Shown here: piece after piece, positions 35,849 through 45,384 of the stretch | How the letters are laid out: the number at the start of each line of letters is the position of its first letter | How positions within the stretch are numbered: the first letter of the stretch is position 1 | Source of the DNA: Anniella stebbinsi | Lineage: Eukaryota > Chordata > Lepidosauria > Squamata > Anniellidae | Assembly (NCBI GenBank): GCA_029215795.1 | Contig: JARDYH010000001.1 | Location: 399,999,154 to 400,063,153, forward strand | Length of the DNA: 64,000 nucleotides | Direction: 5' to 3' | Notes under the pieces: model-generated | What the model was told of the DNA's origin: nothing | Database searches by the model: none | The model's input: the letters and a program-made list of their open reading frames with translations, nothing else | Program-made: the position numbers and the translations under genes

Positions 35849-36214
35849 TTTATTTCTTACCCGCCTCTCCGTCTAGATCGAGGCGGTGAACAACAACATG
35901 ATAAAATACATAAAACTAATTAAAACATGACAAATATTATTAAAACTGCATTAAAACATCCTAAAACATCCTAAAAGCATTCTAAAAATTACACTGGATA
36001 TGCCTGCCGGAAGAGAACAGTCTTTATAGCTTTCTTAAATTCTAAAAGACTGTTAAGTTGACGAGTCTCCTCCGGCAGGTCATTCCACAGTCTGGGAGCA
36101 GCAGAAGAGAAGGTCCTCTGGGTAACAGTTGTCAACCTAGTCTTGGCCGACCGCAGTAAGTTCTTCCCAGAGGACCTGAGCGTGCGGGGCGGATTGTACG
36201 GGAGAAGGCGATCC
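35811..36214 (-). mobile_element. 3' part of an older reversed LINE (CR1/L2 group), interrupted by the L2-type element
   Basis: On the minus strand this ends in (AAT)n (35811-35846), preceded by a 3' UTR with GAGGCGGGTAAGAAATAAAT. A second, plus-strand copy of the same tail lies at about 42330-42445. Upstream coding remnants translate to VVP/LWEEL-like fragments typical of the LINE C-terminus. The match stops at about 36214 and resumes beyond the inserted element at 39861. Confidence 0.7.
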
Positions 36215-36606
36215 CATCAACCTGCAGGAGAGGGAGGCCTGCTGCCAGAGGAGGAGGAGGAGAGGAGTGTGCCTGCCTGCCTGCCTCCTGGCCTCGCTGC
36301 TGCCACCACCACCACCAGCCTCTAGAGGATTTCAGCCTGGCAGACTGCCACTCCTTGCAGGACCAGGCTCCCAGGTACTGAGCCAGCTGCTGTGGACAAT
36401 TACATCAGTCCCCCTCCCTTCCTGGGAGGGATATTTAAGCTGCTGGCTGAGGGGTCCTGGGAAAGCCATCAACCTGCAGGAGAGGGAGGCCTGCCGCCAG
36501 AGGAGGAGGAGAGGAGTGTGCCTGCCTGCCGGCTTTCTGTTTTTGTCTTTGGTTGTTTTTTGTTTGTTTGTTTGTTTGTTTTTTCCCCTTTCCCCAGGCT
36601 TGAGCT
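36215..36606 (+). promoter_or_regulatory. 5' leader of the L2-type LINE, with a duplicated 75-bp block
   Basis: The block starting CATCAACCTGCAGGAGAGG appears at 36215-36290 and again at 36467-36540, a spacing of 252 bp. This looks like a repeated 5' UTR monomer, a form that in other LINEs carries the internal promoter. A TATA-like GATATTTAAG lies at 36430-36439 just before the second copy. A T-rich tract ending CCCTTTCCCCAG occurs just before the first ATG. Promoter activity is inference. Confidence 0.5.
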
Positions 36607-39600
36607 ATGTGCCTGGGAGGGAGGATACAGGGCCAGGTGAGGGGATCTGAGGGGAGCACAATCAGGGTAGTGATGGGTAGAGGGAGATATGGCGTTGTGA
36701 GGAGGACTTGCCAGGTTAGGGAAACAAGGGCCAGACAGTTAATGGCTGTGCCTTGTTCCAGTCCCCCTCACACCCACAGGCTTGTTGGTTGCCTTATCAG
36801 CCAGCCCTCAGGCCTCCGGGTGCTGCTTTTAAATGCCAGATCAGTGCATAATAAGATCTCCCTCATCCACGATTTAATTGTGGATGAGGCAGCCGATCTG
36901 GCATGTATAACCGAGACCTGGGTGGGAGAGCAGGGAGGAGTTAGTCTCTCCCAGTTATGCCCACCGGGGTACTTGGTTCAGCATCAGGGTAGACTTGAGG
37001 GCCGGGGAGGGGGGGTTGCTGTGGTCTATAGGAATTCCATCCCCCTCTGCAGGCTCCCTGTCCATGTGACTACTGGTCTGGAGTGTTTGCACCTTGTGTT
37101 GGGCCAACGGGACAGATTAGGGATTCTGTTGGTGTACCGCCCACCCCGCTGCTCAACAGACTCCCTAGCTGAGCTGACAGAGGTGGTCTCTGGTGTACTG
37201 TTGAGGTCTCCCAGACTCTTGGTTCTGGGGGATGTCAACATTCATGCCGAGGGCACTTTATCTGGGGCAGCTCAGGATTTCATGGTTTCCATGACAACCA
37301 TGGGACTGTCCCAACATACCATCGGCCCAACACATGTAGCAGGGCATACTCTAGACCTGGTTTTTTCAACTGGACATGGAGATGGGGATCTGAAAGTGGG
37401 GAACTTTACATCAACCCCTCTGTCATGGTCAGATCACCACCTGCTGAGGTTTAGACTTACAGTGGCTTTTCCCCTCTGCAAGGGTGGGGGACCCATTAAG
37501 ATGGTCCGCCCCCGGAGGCTAATGGATCCAGATGGTTTCCAGAGGGCTCTGGGGAGTTTTCCGGCTGATAGGGCTGGCTCTCCTGTCGAAACCCTGGTTG
37601 ATCTGTGGAATGCAGAAATGACCCGGGCAGTTGACACGATTGCTCCTGAGCGCCCTCTCCTGTGTAGAGCTCGAACGGCTCCGTGGTATACCCCGGAGCT
37701 GAGAGTGATGAAACAAAACAGGAGACGGCTTGAGGGCAGATGGAGACGAACTCCTGATGGATGCAATCAAACACTGGTAAGTGCTTATGGTAAGCTGTAT
37801 TCAGGGGCAGTGAGGGCAGCAAAAAAACAATACTTTGCTGCCACTATTCAATCATCAACCTGCCGCTCAGCGGAGCTTTTTAGAGTTGTCCGAGGGCTTT
37901 TACATGCTGGCCCCAAGGACATGGTAGAACCATCTAAGGCCCGCTGTAATACATTTGCTGGGCACTTCCAGAATAAAATCTCTGGCATCCGTCAGGACTT
38001 AGACTCCAGTGTTATAGCAGATGAATCTAGTGAGGTATCCAGAGCACAGGCTTGTCCTGTTTTCTTGGATGTGTTTCAGTTGGTGCAGCTCGAGGATGTT
38101 GACAAGGTGCTTGGACAGGTTCGTGCAACCACTTCCATATTGGATCCTTGCCCCTCTTGGCTAATAAAAGCTAGCAGGGATGGAACAACTGGCTGGGCCA
38201 GGGAAGCGATTAATGCCTCTTTGCAAGAGGGAGTGGTCCCAGGCCTCCTGAAAGAGGCGGCAGTGAGACCACTCCTAAAGAAATCTTCCCTGGACCCTGA
38301 AAATCTGAATAACTACAGGCCAGTAGCAAATGTTCCATTCCTGGGCAAGGTCCTGGAGCGGGTGGTTGCGAGCCAGCTCCAGGCACTCTTGGATGAGACT
38401 GATTATCTGGATCCATTTCAGTCGGGTTTCAGGCCTGGTTTTGGTACTGAAACAGCCTTGGTCGCCCTGTATGATGACCTATGTCGGGAGAAAGACAGGG
38501 GGAGTGTGACTCTGTTGATTCTCCTTGATCTCTCAGCGGCTTTCGATACCATCGACCATGGTATCCTTCTGGGACGACTGGCTGAGTTGGGAGTGGGAGG
38601 CACTGCATTGCAGTGGTTCCACTCCTACTTGGTGGGTCGGCTCCAGAAGGTGGTGCTTGGGGAACATTGCTCGGCCCCGTGGATTCTCCAGTATGGGGTT
38701 CCGCAGGGGTCAGTTTTGTCCCCCATGCTGTTCAATATCTACATGAAACCGTTGAGTGCAGTCATCCGGAGTTTTGGAGTGCGTTCTCATCAGTACGCTG
38801 ATGACACGCAGCTCTATTTCTCCTTTTCATCTTCATCAGGTGAGGCTGTGAATGTGCTGAACCAGTGCCTGGCTGCGACAATGGACTGGATGAGGGCTAA
38901 TAAACTGAAACTCAATCCAGACAAGACTGAGACGCTGTTGGTGGGTGGTTCCGCTGACCGGATGGAGGGTGTTCAACCTGTTCTGGATGGGGTTGCACTC
39001 CCCTTGAAGGAGCGGGTTCGTAGCTTGGGGGTTCTCCTAGAACCATCTCTGTCACTTGAGGCGCAGGTGGCCTCAGTGGCACGGAGTGCCTTCTACCAAC
39101 TTTGGTTGGTGGCCCAGCTACGTCCCTATCTGGACAGGGATAACCTGGCTTCAGTTGTCCATGCTCTGGTAACCTCCAAGTTAGATTACTGCAATGCACT
39201 CTACGTGGGGCTGCCTTTGAAGGTGGTTCGGAAGCTGCAGCTTGTGCAAAATGCAGCGGCCAGATTGATAACTGGAACCAGTAGGTTCGAACATATAAGA
39301 CCTACTCTGGCCCGCTTGCATTGGCTGCCTGTATGTTTCCGAGCCCGGTTCAAGGTGCTGGTTTTAACCTATAAAGCCTTACACGGCTTGGGACCACAAT
39401 ACCTGATGGAACGCCTTTCCCGACATGAACCTACCCGAACACTACGTTCAACATCTAAGGCCCTCCTCCGAGTGCCTCCTCCGAGGGAAGCTCGGAGGTC
39501 GGCAACAAGAGAGAGGGCCTTCTCTGTGGTGGCTCCCCAATTGTGGAACGATCTCCCCGACGAGGCCCACCTGGCGCCAACATTGTTATCTTTTCGGCGC

Positions 39601-39645
39601 CAGGTCAAGACTTTCCTCTTCTCTCAGGCATTTGGCAATATCTGA
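36607..39645 (+). CDS. L2/CR1-group LINE ORF2-like polyprotein: apurinic endonuclease plus reverse transcriptase
   Basis: A single uninterrupted frame of 1012 residues. Residues 70-285 carry the AP-endonuclease motif series: LLLNARSVHNK (Asn76), ITETWV (Glu103), GGGVAVVYRN, LVYRPPR, VLGDVNIH (Asp209, Asn211), HTLDLVF (Asp250) and WSDHH (Asp276, His277). Residues 565-790 are a reverse transcriptase: NNYRPVANVPFLGKVLER, FQSGFRPGFGTETAL, motif A LLDLSAAFDTID (Asp641), motif B GVPQGSVLSPMLFNIY and motif C QYADDTQLYF (YADD at 730-733), followed by LNPDKTETLLVGG. The C-terminal 220 residues (RLDYCNALY-type, LHWLPV, WNDLP) match the usual CR1/L2 tail. The product would nick target DNA and prime reverse transcription on the element's own RNA. 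The first Met is not certain: Met23 and Met46 also precede the endonuclease. I see no separate ORF1 upstream. The intact frame and catalytic residues suggest a young copy. L2 rather than CR1 is inferred from the single ORF and the 3' end. Confidence 0.93.
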   Translation: MCLGGRIQGQVRGSEGSTIRVVMGRGRYGVVRRTCQVRETRARQLMAVPCSSPPHTHRLVGCLISQPSGLRVLLLNARSVHNKISLIHDLIVDEAADLACITETWVGEQGGVSLSQLCPPGYLVQHQGRLEGRGGGVAVVYRNSIPLCRLPVHVTTGLECLHLVLGQRDRLGILLVYRPPRCSTDSLAELTEVVSGVLLRSPRLLVLGDVNIHAEGTLSGAAQDFMVSMTTMGLSQHTIGPTHVAGHTLDLVFSTGHGDGDLKVGNFTSTPLSWSDHHLLRFRLTVAFPLCKGGGPIKMVRPRRLMDPDGFQRALGSFPADRAGSPVETLVDLWNAEMTRAVDTIAPERPLLCRARTAPWYTPELRVMKQNRRRLEGRWRRTPDGCNQTLVSAYGKLYSGAVRAAKKQYFAATIQSSTCRSAELFRVVRGLLHAGPKDMVEPSKARCNTFAGHFQNKISGIRQDLDSSVIADESSEVSRAQACPVFLDVFQLVQLEDVDKVLGQVRATTSILDPCPSWLIKASRDGTTGWAREAINASLQEGVVPGLLKEAAVRPLLKKSSLDPENLNNYRPVANVPFLGKVLERVVASQLQALLDETDYLDPFQSGFRPGFGTETALVALYDDLCREKDRGSVTLLILLDLSAAFDTIDHGILLGRLAELGVGGTALQWFHSYLVGRLQKVVLGEHCSAPWILQYGVPQGSVLSPMLFNIYMKPLSAVIRSFGVRSHQYADDTQLYFSFSSSSGEAVNVLNQCLAATMDWMRANKLKLNPDKTETLLVGGSADRMEGVQPVLDGVALPLKERVRSLGVLLEPSLSLEAQVASVARSAFYQLWLVAQLRPYLDRDNLASVVHALVTSKLDYCNALYVGLPLKVVRKLQLVQNAAARLITGTSRFEHIRPTLARLHWLPVCFRARFKVLVLTYKALHGLGPQYLMERLSRHEPTRTLRSTSKALLRVPPPREARRSATRERAFSVVAPQLWNDLPDEAHLAPTLLSFRRQVKTFLFSQAFGNI

Positions 39646-39860
39646 GGAGCCTGGGTTTGTTTTGTTTTGTTTTTGTAAATTTTTTGAAGTGTTGAAGTGG
39701 TTTTTAAATGTACAGATTGTGTGTATGTGGTATGTTTTTGCTGTTTTAATTTTTGTATATTGTTTTTAATTGTTTTTAATCCTATGTAAACCGCCCAGAG
39801 AGCTTTGGCTATGGGGCGGTATACAAATGTAATAAATAAATAAATAAATAAATAAATAAA

Positions 39861-39990
39861 ACCTGGACCCAAACCATGTAGGGCTTTAAAGGTAATGACC
39901 AACACTTTATACTTCGCCCGGAAACTAATTGGCAGCCAGTGGAGCGATTTTAAAGCTGGCGTAATATGGTCACCAAAGCAATTGTGTGAA
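39861..39990 (-). mobile_element. Continuation of the reversed LINE split by the L2-type insertion
   Basis: The minus-strand translation reads ITPALKSLHWLPISFRAKYKVLVITFKALHGLGPG, a reverse-transcriptase C-terminal motif (LHWLP, KVL..KALHGLGP) of the CR1/L2 group. It begins directly after the (AAAT)n tail of the inserted element, in the orientation and order expected if it once joined 35811-36214. Confidence 0.72.
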
Positions 39991-40016
39991 GGGAAGGGTT
40001 TTCTGCATGCAGGCTT

Positions 40017-40105
40017 CCAACAGACATCTGGTTGGCCACTGTGTGAACAGGATGCTGGCCTAGGTAGACCTTTGGTCTTATCCAGCATGGTTCTTCTCAT
40101 GTTTT
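40017..40105 (+). mobile_element. Dispersed LINE-like 3' end, third copy
   Basis: CATCTGGTTGGCCACTGTGT, GAACAGGATGCTGGCCTAGG, TATCCAGCATGGTTCTTC. It abuts the older LINE remnant on its left. Confidence 0.7.
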
Positions 40106-41324
40106 CCCCAGTGGATCCCTCTGAGAACCAGTTTGGCTTCACCACTGAGCTCTTGGCAATGGAGCTCCTGTAGAGACTGGCATGCCTTTTGATTTAGGTG
40201 CCCTCCTCACAGCCTGGTAAAGTTATTCAAGAACTTCCTGGTCTGGCTTTGTCCAACATTGGAACTGTTTCCCCCACTCCCCTTGACTCTGTCCACTCCA
40301 CTGGATAAAAGGGGCATGGGCATATGTCTCCCCTTCTCATTCTCTTTTTGAGATGACTCAAAGAGTGCCAATAACATTTAATACCACCAAGCTTCCCCTC
40401 TGGGTAATTAGCATTCAAGTGTTTCAGTGGAAAGGTCACTTGGTTTCTTGCCTCACCAGTCAATCTTTGTGAGCTTCTGGGGATTATGCTAGTTCTGTGG
40501 GTGCATCCCAAATGCCACCATACAATTGAGATGAAATGTTCATGCATCTCTTTGAATTAGCAGCTCATGTAACTAGGATTGGAAACATGCTCCATGTGTC
40601 CTGGCCTGTCATCCATTTTCCCTGGTTCAGGAAGGCTGGGAGTTCTAGGACAGACATTGCTTCAGCAGTAACCAATCTCAGGCGGAGGGTAGGGGTGTAT
40701 GAGAAATTTGTTTCAATTTGGTTTTGATCAGGATTTAGCCAATTCCCACCTTCCAGACCAAATTCAGACTGAAACGCAACCTGTGTTTGAAGTCTGTACA
40801 TTTCTGAGGTTGCAATGGGATTTGCATAACCCCTCCAAATAAAATGTGCATGAAAAAATTGTAGTCTCCCTTCCTCGCTTTGAGCAACTTGACTCTGACT
40901 CTGAGCCACTTGTTTACTTTTCCTGTTTGATGCCCTGGAGCCTGATCACTGCCTGGTTTCGGCCACGCACCTGCCTGTCTCACTTGGACCAAGGCAGCTC
41001 CCCACAGGTCCCTGAAGCTGTCTACTGGAATACTCAATACTCCTGCTGGGTCTTCACAAAAGCTCTCAGAGCATCCTCGTCTGTTGCATCAGGATGGTGG
41101 ATTATTAATGTGAATCTGCTCTGCCATACTTTCTGTGCTTAAAATTCCAAAGATGGGCCTTACCATGCCTGCAAAGAGTCAATCAAGGCAGACAGGGCTC
41201 TAAACACAGTTCTAGCTATCTATGGTTTTAAGAAGGGATGTCCAGATTTTGTGAAATCTGTCCTGCATGTTTTTCATGGATTGTGTGGTGTCGTTCACTA
41301 TGGCGACTGTTCCCATTATGCAGA
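40106..41324. other. No gene or classified repeat seen
   Basis: Unique-looking. A weak AGGGGTGTATGAGAAATTTG motif at 40690 resembles the start of some dispersed elements. Confidence 0.3.
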
Positions 41325-42062
41325 GAAATAGGCGAATCATTTCATGAGAATAGTATAGGCCTTGGCAGGCACTCAACAATTGCTACCTCTGACACCAACC
41401 CTGCAAAATTAATAGATGGTATTTCAGAGTTTCAAATCTTAACATGATTTCATTTTGTGCTGCTAGTGGTAATGTACAAAAGGAGTCTAATAATATTCTC
41501 TCCTCTTTAAGCATGCTGTTAAGATGTAATTTCTACCATGAGGCAAGGAAGACTCTGCTCGGCCCGATTTTACGTAAAGTAGGTGGGATTCACCAGCGAA
41601 AACTGATGAACATCCTATTGCAGGGCAAAGATAAATCAATCACTTTACAGGTAGCCAAATTCCTACATAATATAATCATTGGTAGAACTCAGATAGTTAA
41701 CAGTTATTAGATATGAGCTAAACAGCCCTAAACGATTACCTGTCTAGCCTGTGATTTGATATGTACAATTATCCTAGTGCGAAACCCACTCTGGAATGTT
41801 TACTTATTTGAATTGTTCATTTTAACTGATTTCTCTTGTTTTTGGCCTATTGGCTGTTGAATAAAAATTGATTGAAATAGGCGAATCATTCCATGAGAAT
41901 GGTATAGGCCTTGGCAGGCACTCAACAATTGCTACCTCTGACACCAGCCCTGCAAATTTAATAGATGGTATTTCAGAGTTTCAAATCTTAACATGATTTC
42001 ATTTTGTGCTGCTAGTGGTAATGCACAAAAGGAGTCTAATAATATTCTCTCCTCTTTAAGCA
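41325..42062 (+). mobile_element. LINE 3' end flanked by 189-bp direct repeats
   Basis: 41325-41513 and 41874-42062 are the same 189 bases with only about five mismatches. Between them, 41514-41873 ends GCTGTTGAATAAAAATTGA TTGAA, like the 3' end of squamate L1-type elements, and has a 65-codon remnant (EARKTLLGPILRKVGG). This fits a truncated LINE with an unusually long target duplication; a 549-bp tandem duplication is the alternative. Confidence 0.72.
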
Positions 42063-42329
42063 GAGCTATCTTGTATTCCGAGGTTAATATTTGAGCTTGG
42101 GGCCCAGACTGTGCCTCCTTAACCTGACCTTATGGCTCCCAGGCTTTGTGAGAAGTGGTCTCTTCGGCAGAGTTGAACTCTATCAAGTTCTCCAAACAAC
42201 TATCCACCCTAACTAAGCTGTCATTTGTGTATGAGAAGGCGTGCACCACTAGAGCCTGGGGTGTTGATGTTAAAATATCCCTGTTGGTGAGTGCATCTTT
42301 GCACTGAAGGACTAGTCTGGCCCAAACTA
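42063..42329. other. No gene seen; unclassified remnant
   Basis: Possibly part of the same reversed or truncated LINE system (coding-like words), but nothing firm. Confidence 0.25.
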
Positions 42330-42395
42330 ATGTATTTTATCATGTTGTTGTTCCCCGCCTCGATCTAGATGGAGAGGCGGGTAAGAAATAAATTG

Positions 42396-42444
<49 letters not shown>

Positions 42445-42445
42445 C
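42330..42445 (+). mobile_element. LINE 3' tail of the older family
   Basis: TTTTATCATGTTGTTGTTCC, GCCTCGATCTAGATGGAGAG and GCGGGTAAGAAATAAATTG, followed by (TTA)n at 42393-42444. This is the same tail as the reversed LINE at 35811-35900. Confidence 0.8.
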
Positions 42446-42492
42446 CCACCCACTAAAAGTAGTCACAGCACATGTGGAAACATGATTATAAT

Positions 42493-42871
42493 TAGGGCTA
42501 TGCACGGATACGGATCCCAAATCCGGATCGGATCGGGCTGCTCCGGGCCTCCCGGATCCGGATCCAAACCGGATTGGATTGGGCCCAGATTGGGCCGGAG
42601 CGCTGCATTTGCCGGTCGCGGCGGGTGATGTCATCACCCGACATGAGTGGGAAATGCAGAGGCACACAGTGGGGAGAGAGGATGACGGCAGGACGACACG
42701 GAGGAGGCAGCAGGTAAGCAGGAAAAGTGGGGGGAGGGGGAGAGCGGGAGAGAGTGCTGTGCATGGATCCGAATCTGATCCAGATCTGCATCTGAGTTGG
42801 ATCGGATTGGGCCCTATCCGAACCTGACAGATTGGGATCTGGATCAGAGCGGCGGTCTGTGCACAGCCCTA
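42493..42871. mobile_element. hAT-like element with perfect ATTATAAT duplication
   Basis: Starts TAGGGCTATGCACGGATAC and ends GTCTGTGCACAGCCCTA. The perfect octamers ATTATAAT flank it at 42485-42492 and 42872-42879. The inside is GC-rich with repeated GGATCC/GGATCGGAT words near both ends. No frame encodes a transposase, so it is non-autonomous. Confidence 0.9.
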
Positions 42872-42979
42872 ATTATAATATAGATAATCACTTGCAGTAT
42901 GTCATCAGTAATAAGCACTCCCAGGAGAATCCCATTCAGAATTTTTAAAAGATGTAATTTGCGCTCAGTTTGTGTGAGG

Positions 42980-43300
42980 TAGGGTGACCAGATAAAATCC
43001 AGGTCAGGGCTTATGTAATTTTAACAGTTGTAGAGAAAAGGGAATTTCAGCCAGTGTCATTTGTATGCAATTAGTTCCTGGTGAAATTCTCTCTTCATCA
43101 CAACTGTTAAAGTTGCAGGGGCCCTGCCTTTTTTTGTATACGGTCACTCTAGTATAGTACATGCACCTTTAACTGTAGTGACGAAGAGGGAATATCACCA
43201 GGAACTAATTGCATACAAATGACACTGGCTGAAATTCCCTTTTCTCTACAACTGTTAAAGTTACATGAGCCCTGACCTGGATTTTTATCTGGTCAGCCTA
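42980..43300. mobile_element. hAT-like non-autonomous element, main family copy 7 (variant ends)
   Basis: TAGGGTGACCAGATAAAATC and TATCTGGTCAGCCTA ends. Perfect GTGTGAGG octamers at 42972-42979 and 43301-43308. Shares the variant termini with copy 5. Confidence 0.93.
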
Positions 43301-44374
43301 GTGTGAGGCAACCGGTGGGTTTGGGATAGTTAAAGAGCACCAGATTTTGGCGGTTGAGTGCTAAGGACCATTTTTTATTATATAACCTCCCCTTCTGGAT
43401 TAGTTTGGGCCACAAGAATACATAGTCTCGTGGGTCCTGCTGATCAGAAATCTCAACCTGCACTGAGGAGTGTAAGGGAGAACATGATGGGAGGGCAACA
43501 GCCTCTTCCAGATGAGGGTTAAGGTTAATGTGGCTGTTTCCCTTTAATAGAGTTTTCTTCTTACTCCGCTTCATATTCTTTGATTCTGATTTCTGCTCAG
43601 GGCTAGCGTCCAATAGCTTAAACAATTTCTCAAAATCCATTTTACTGTATCATTGAATCTTTGGATTTTTAAAAATATTTTTACACTTCTTCCTATTTCT
43701 TCCTCTCTTCTTCTTAACTGCTCTCTTTAAATCCTTTCTAATCCCCAATTTTAGTTTGTTGTTTTGTGCAGGGACTTTACTACACACACTCCCCAAACCC
43801 CCACCTTCAAGTCTTAGGCCTATCTTTATACACATTTCCACCAGAGTGGTTAAAAGGTTGTTACACTCGGATAAAAAGTTTTAATTGGTTCTATGTCTCT
43901 CGTTATTATGAAAAGCCAGCCTTCAATTGGCAGGACTTCTCCTTTTGTCAGTTCCTTCTGTGAGAGCAACTCATTCTTATTAGCTTCCTCCTCTAGATTG
44001 GCTGATTTCTCTTTACCATTCAGTTCATCAGTTTGTTTTATCATCAGCTCATTTAACTGCTTTGACAAAGCATTCTCAAAAGGCTGTGTTAATCTTTGAA
44101 GCGCCAGGTTTTCTCCCAAAACTAACTCTAGAGCAAGATTATTGGAAGGTGGATCCATGTTGCCAATCTTGAGGTCTCTCTTTGTGTCAAATGACCAATC
44201 TAAAATAGAATTCAGGTGCTGGGAAGTTTCTTCTCTTGTCTCTTTGTATTTATCTTCCATCCCACTGGGAGTGTAAAACTGTGTCATTTTCATTTGTTTA
44301 CATCGTCTGTGTGGAGTTAACACAAGAGAAGGCACCATTCCCAAGCTTCTATAGCCACTTCTGGTAAGAATCAT
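43301..44374 (-). pseudogene. Chain of lysine/glutamate-rich open frames, possible retroelement ORF1 remnant
   Basis: Three minus-strand frames follow one another: 44374-43850 (174 codons, with a Leu/Glu/Lys-rich middle ENALSKQLNELMIKQTDELN that could be a coiled coil), 43841-43650 (basic, KRAVKKKRGRNRKK) and 43640-43301 (acidic/basic mix). This order of coiled coil then basic patches is seen in LINE ORF1 proteins, but I recognise no specific family. The last frame runs into the hAT-like element at 43300. Confidence 0.35.
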
Positions 44375-44759
44375 ATTCCTGTTTTATCACACAAGTAACA
44401 CCTGAGCTCAATAGATTGCAGGTTTCCAACATGGTGGAAAAAGGAGAGTTACTCACATCCTGATATTCCCGAGTCGTAGTCCATTCTTAGCCAATCAGCT
44501 GTTGAAGGTAACAATGCTAATTTAGCTGGTTGTGTTGTCCGGGATGAGGATAAAAAGGTAAAAAGATAAAAAGATAAAAGTAGCAGGCTAGAAAAATTAA
44601 TAGAGTTATTAAGCTAATGTCCCATGCAGTAAAAAAAAGAAAAAAGAGGATCAGAAGCACACTCTGACGGTTAAAACTGGGAGTGAGCCGTAGATAATGT
44701 TGTTTGTTCCAGCATTGTTTAAAGCAACTTTAAAACACACAAAACGTGATAAAACAAGG
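44375..44759 (-). other. Possible 5' leader of the same unknown element
   Basis: No gene. A short AAAAGATAAAAAGATAAAAG tract at 44556-44577. Unclassified. Confidence 0.25.
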
Positions 44760-45384
44760 TTAAAAACATAATAAAACTATTTGGCTGGAAGTGAGGACTT
44801 GGAGCTCAAAGCCCAACAACCTCCTCAACAGCTGCCAGAAGTCATCTCCTCTGAGGATCGTAGTCATTGCCCAGGTATATATAAGGGAAGGCAGCCTGCT
44901 AAGTATGCTGGTCCCGAGTTGTTTAGGGCTTTGTAGGATAACAGCATAACCTTGCATGTGGCTCGGTACCTAACAGGCAGCCAGTGCATTTCTTTTAATA
45001 CAGGTTTTACATGAGCAGAGCTAGGTGTCCCTGTGAGCACCCGAGCTGCTGCATTCTGCACTAGCTGCAGCTTCCGAACCACACACATGGGTAGCCCCAC
45101 ATAGAGCGCATTACAGTAGTCTAGTCGTGAGGTTACCAGTACATGAATGACTGTGGCGAGGCTATACCTATCCAGGAACGGGCATAGTTGGTGTACCAAC
45201 CGAAGTTGATAATGGGCACTCCTGACCACCGAGGTCACCTGGGCCTCCAGTGACAAAGATGGATCCAGGAGCACCCCCAAATGACAGACCTGATCCTTTG
45301 GAGGGAGTGTGACCCCATCCAGAACAGGCAAACACCCCAATTCCCGGACTTGGGAACCACCAACCCACAAGGCCTCTGTCTTAT
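44760..45384 (-). pseudogene. LINE reverse-transcriptase C-terminal fragment (CR1/L2 group)
   Basis: An open minus-strand frame gives TEALWVGGSQVRELGCLPVL, VCHLGVLLDPSLSLEAQVTS, YCNALYVGLPMCVVRKLQLV, QNAAARVLTGTPSSAHVKPV and LKEMHWLPVRYRATCKVMLL SYKAL. It is about 45% similar by eye to the intact L2-type protein, so it belongs to another subfamily. The frame extends into the next element. Confidence 0.85.

Larger units (their letters stand above)
36215..39860 (+). mobile_element. Apparently full-length L2-type non-LTR retrotransposon
   Basis: The element runs from a GC-rich 5' leader through the large frame to a 3' UTR. The 3' UTR holds the signature TGTAAACCGCCCAGAGAG and GGGGCGGTATACAAATG and ends in (AAAT)n at about 39830-39860. 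The 5' limit is set where a reversed older LINE stops matching (about 36214) and CATCAACCTGCAGG begins; that motif recurs 252 bp downstream. The same 3' end occurs as truncated copies elsewhere in the window (966-1295, 16842-17455, 20492-20600, 45390-45540), so the family has been copied many times. No clear target-site duplication is visible. The exact 5' base is inferred. Confidence 0.85.

Noticed and set aside
39624..40145. 173-codon minus-strand frame as one protein
   Set aside because: It joins the antisense (AAAT)n tail of the L2-type element to a LINE fragment by chance; IYLFIYLFI is the repeat translated.
42365..42667. Asn-rich protein
   Set aside because: The Asn run is the (TTA)n microsatellite read on the other strand.
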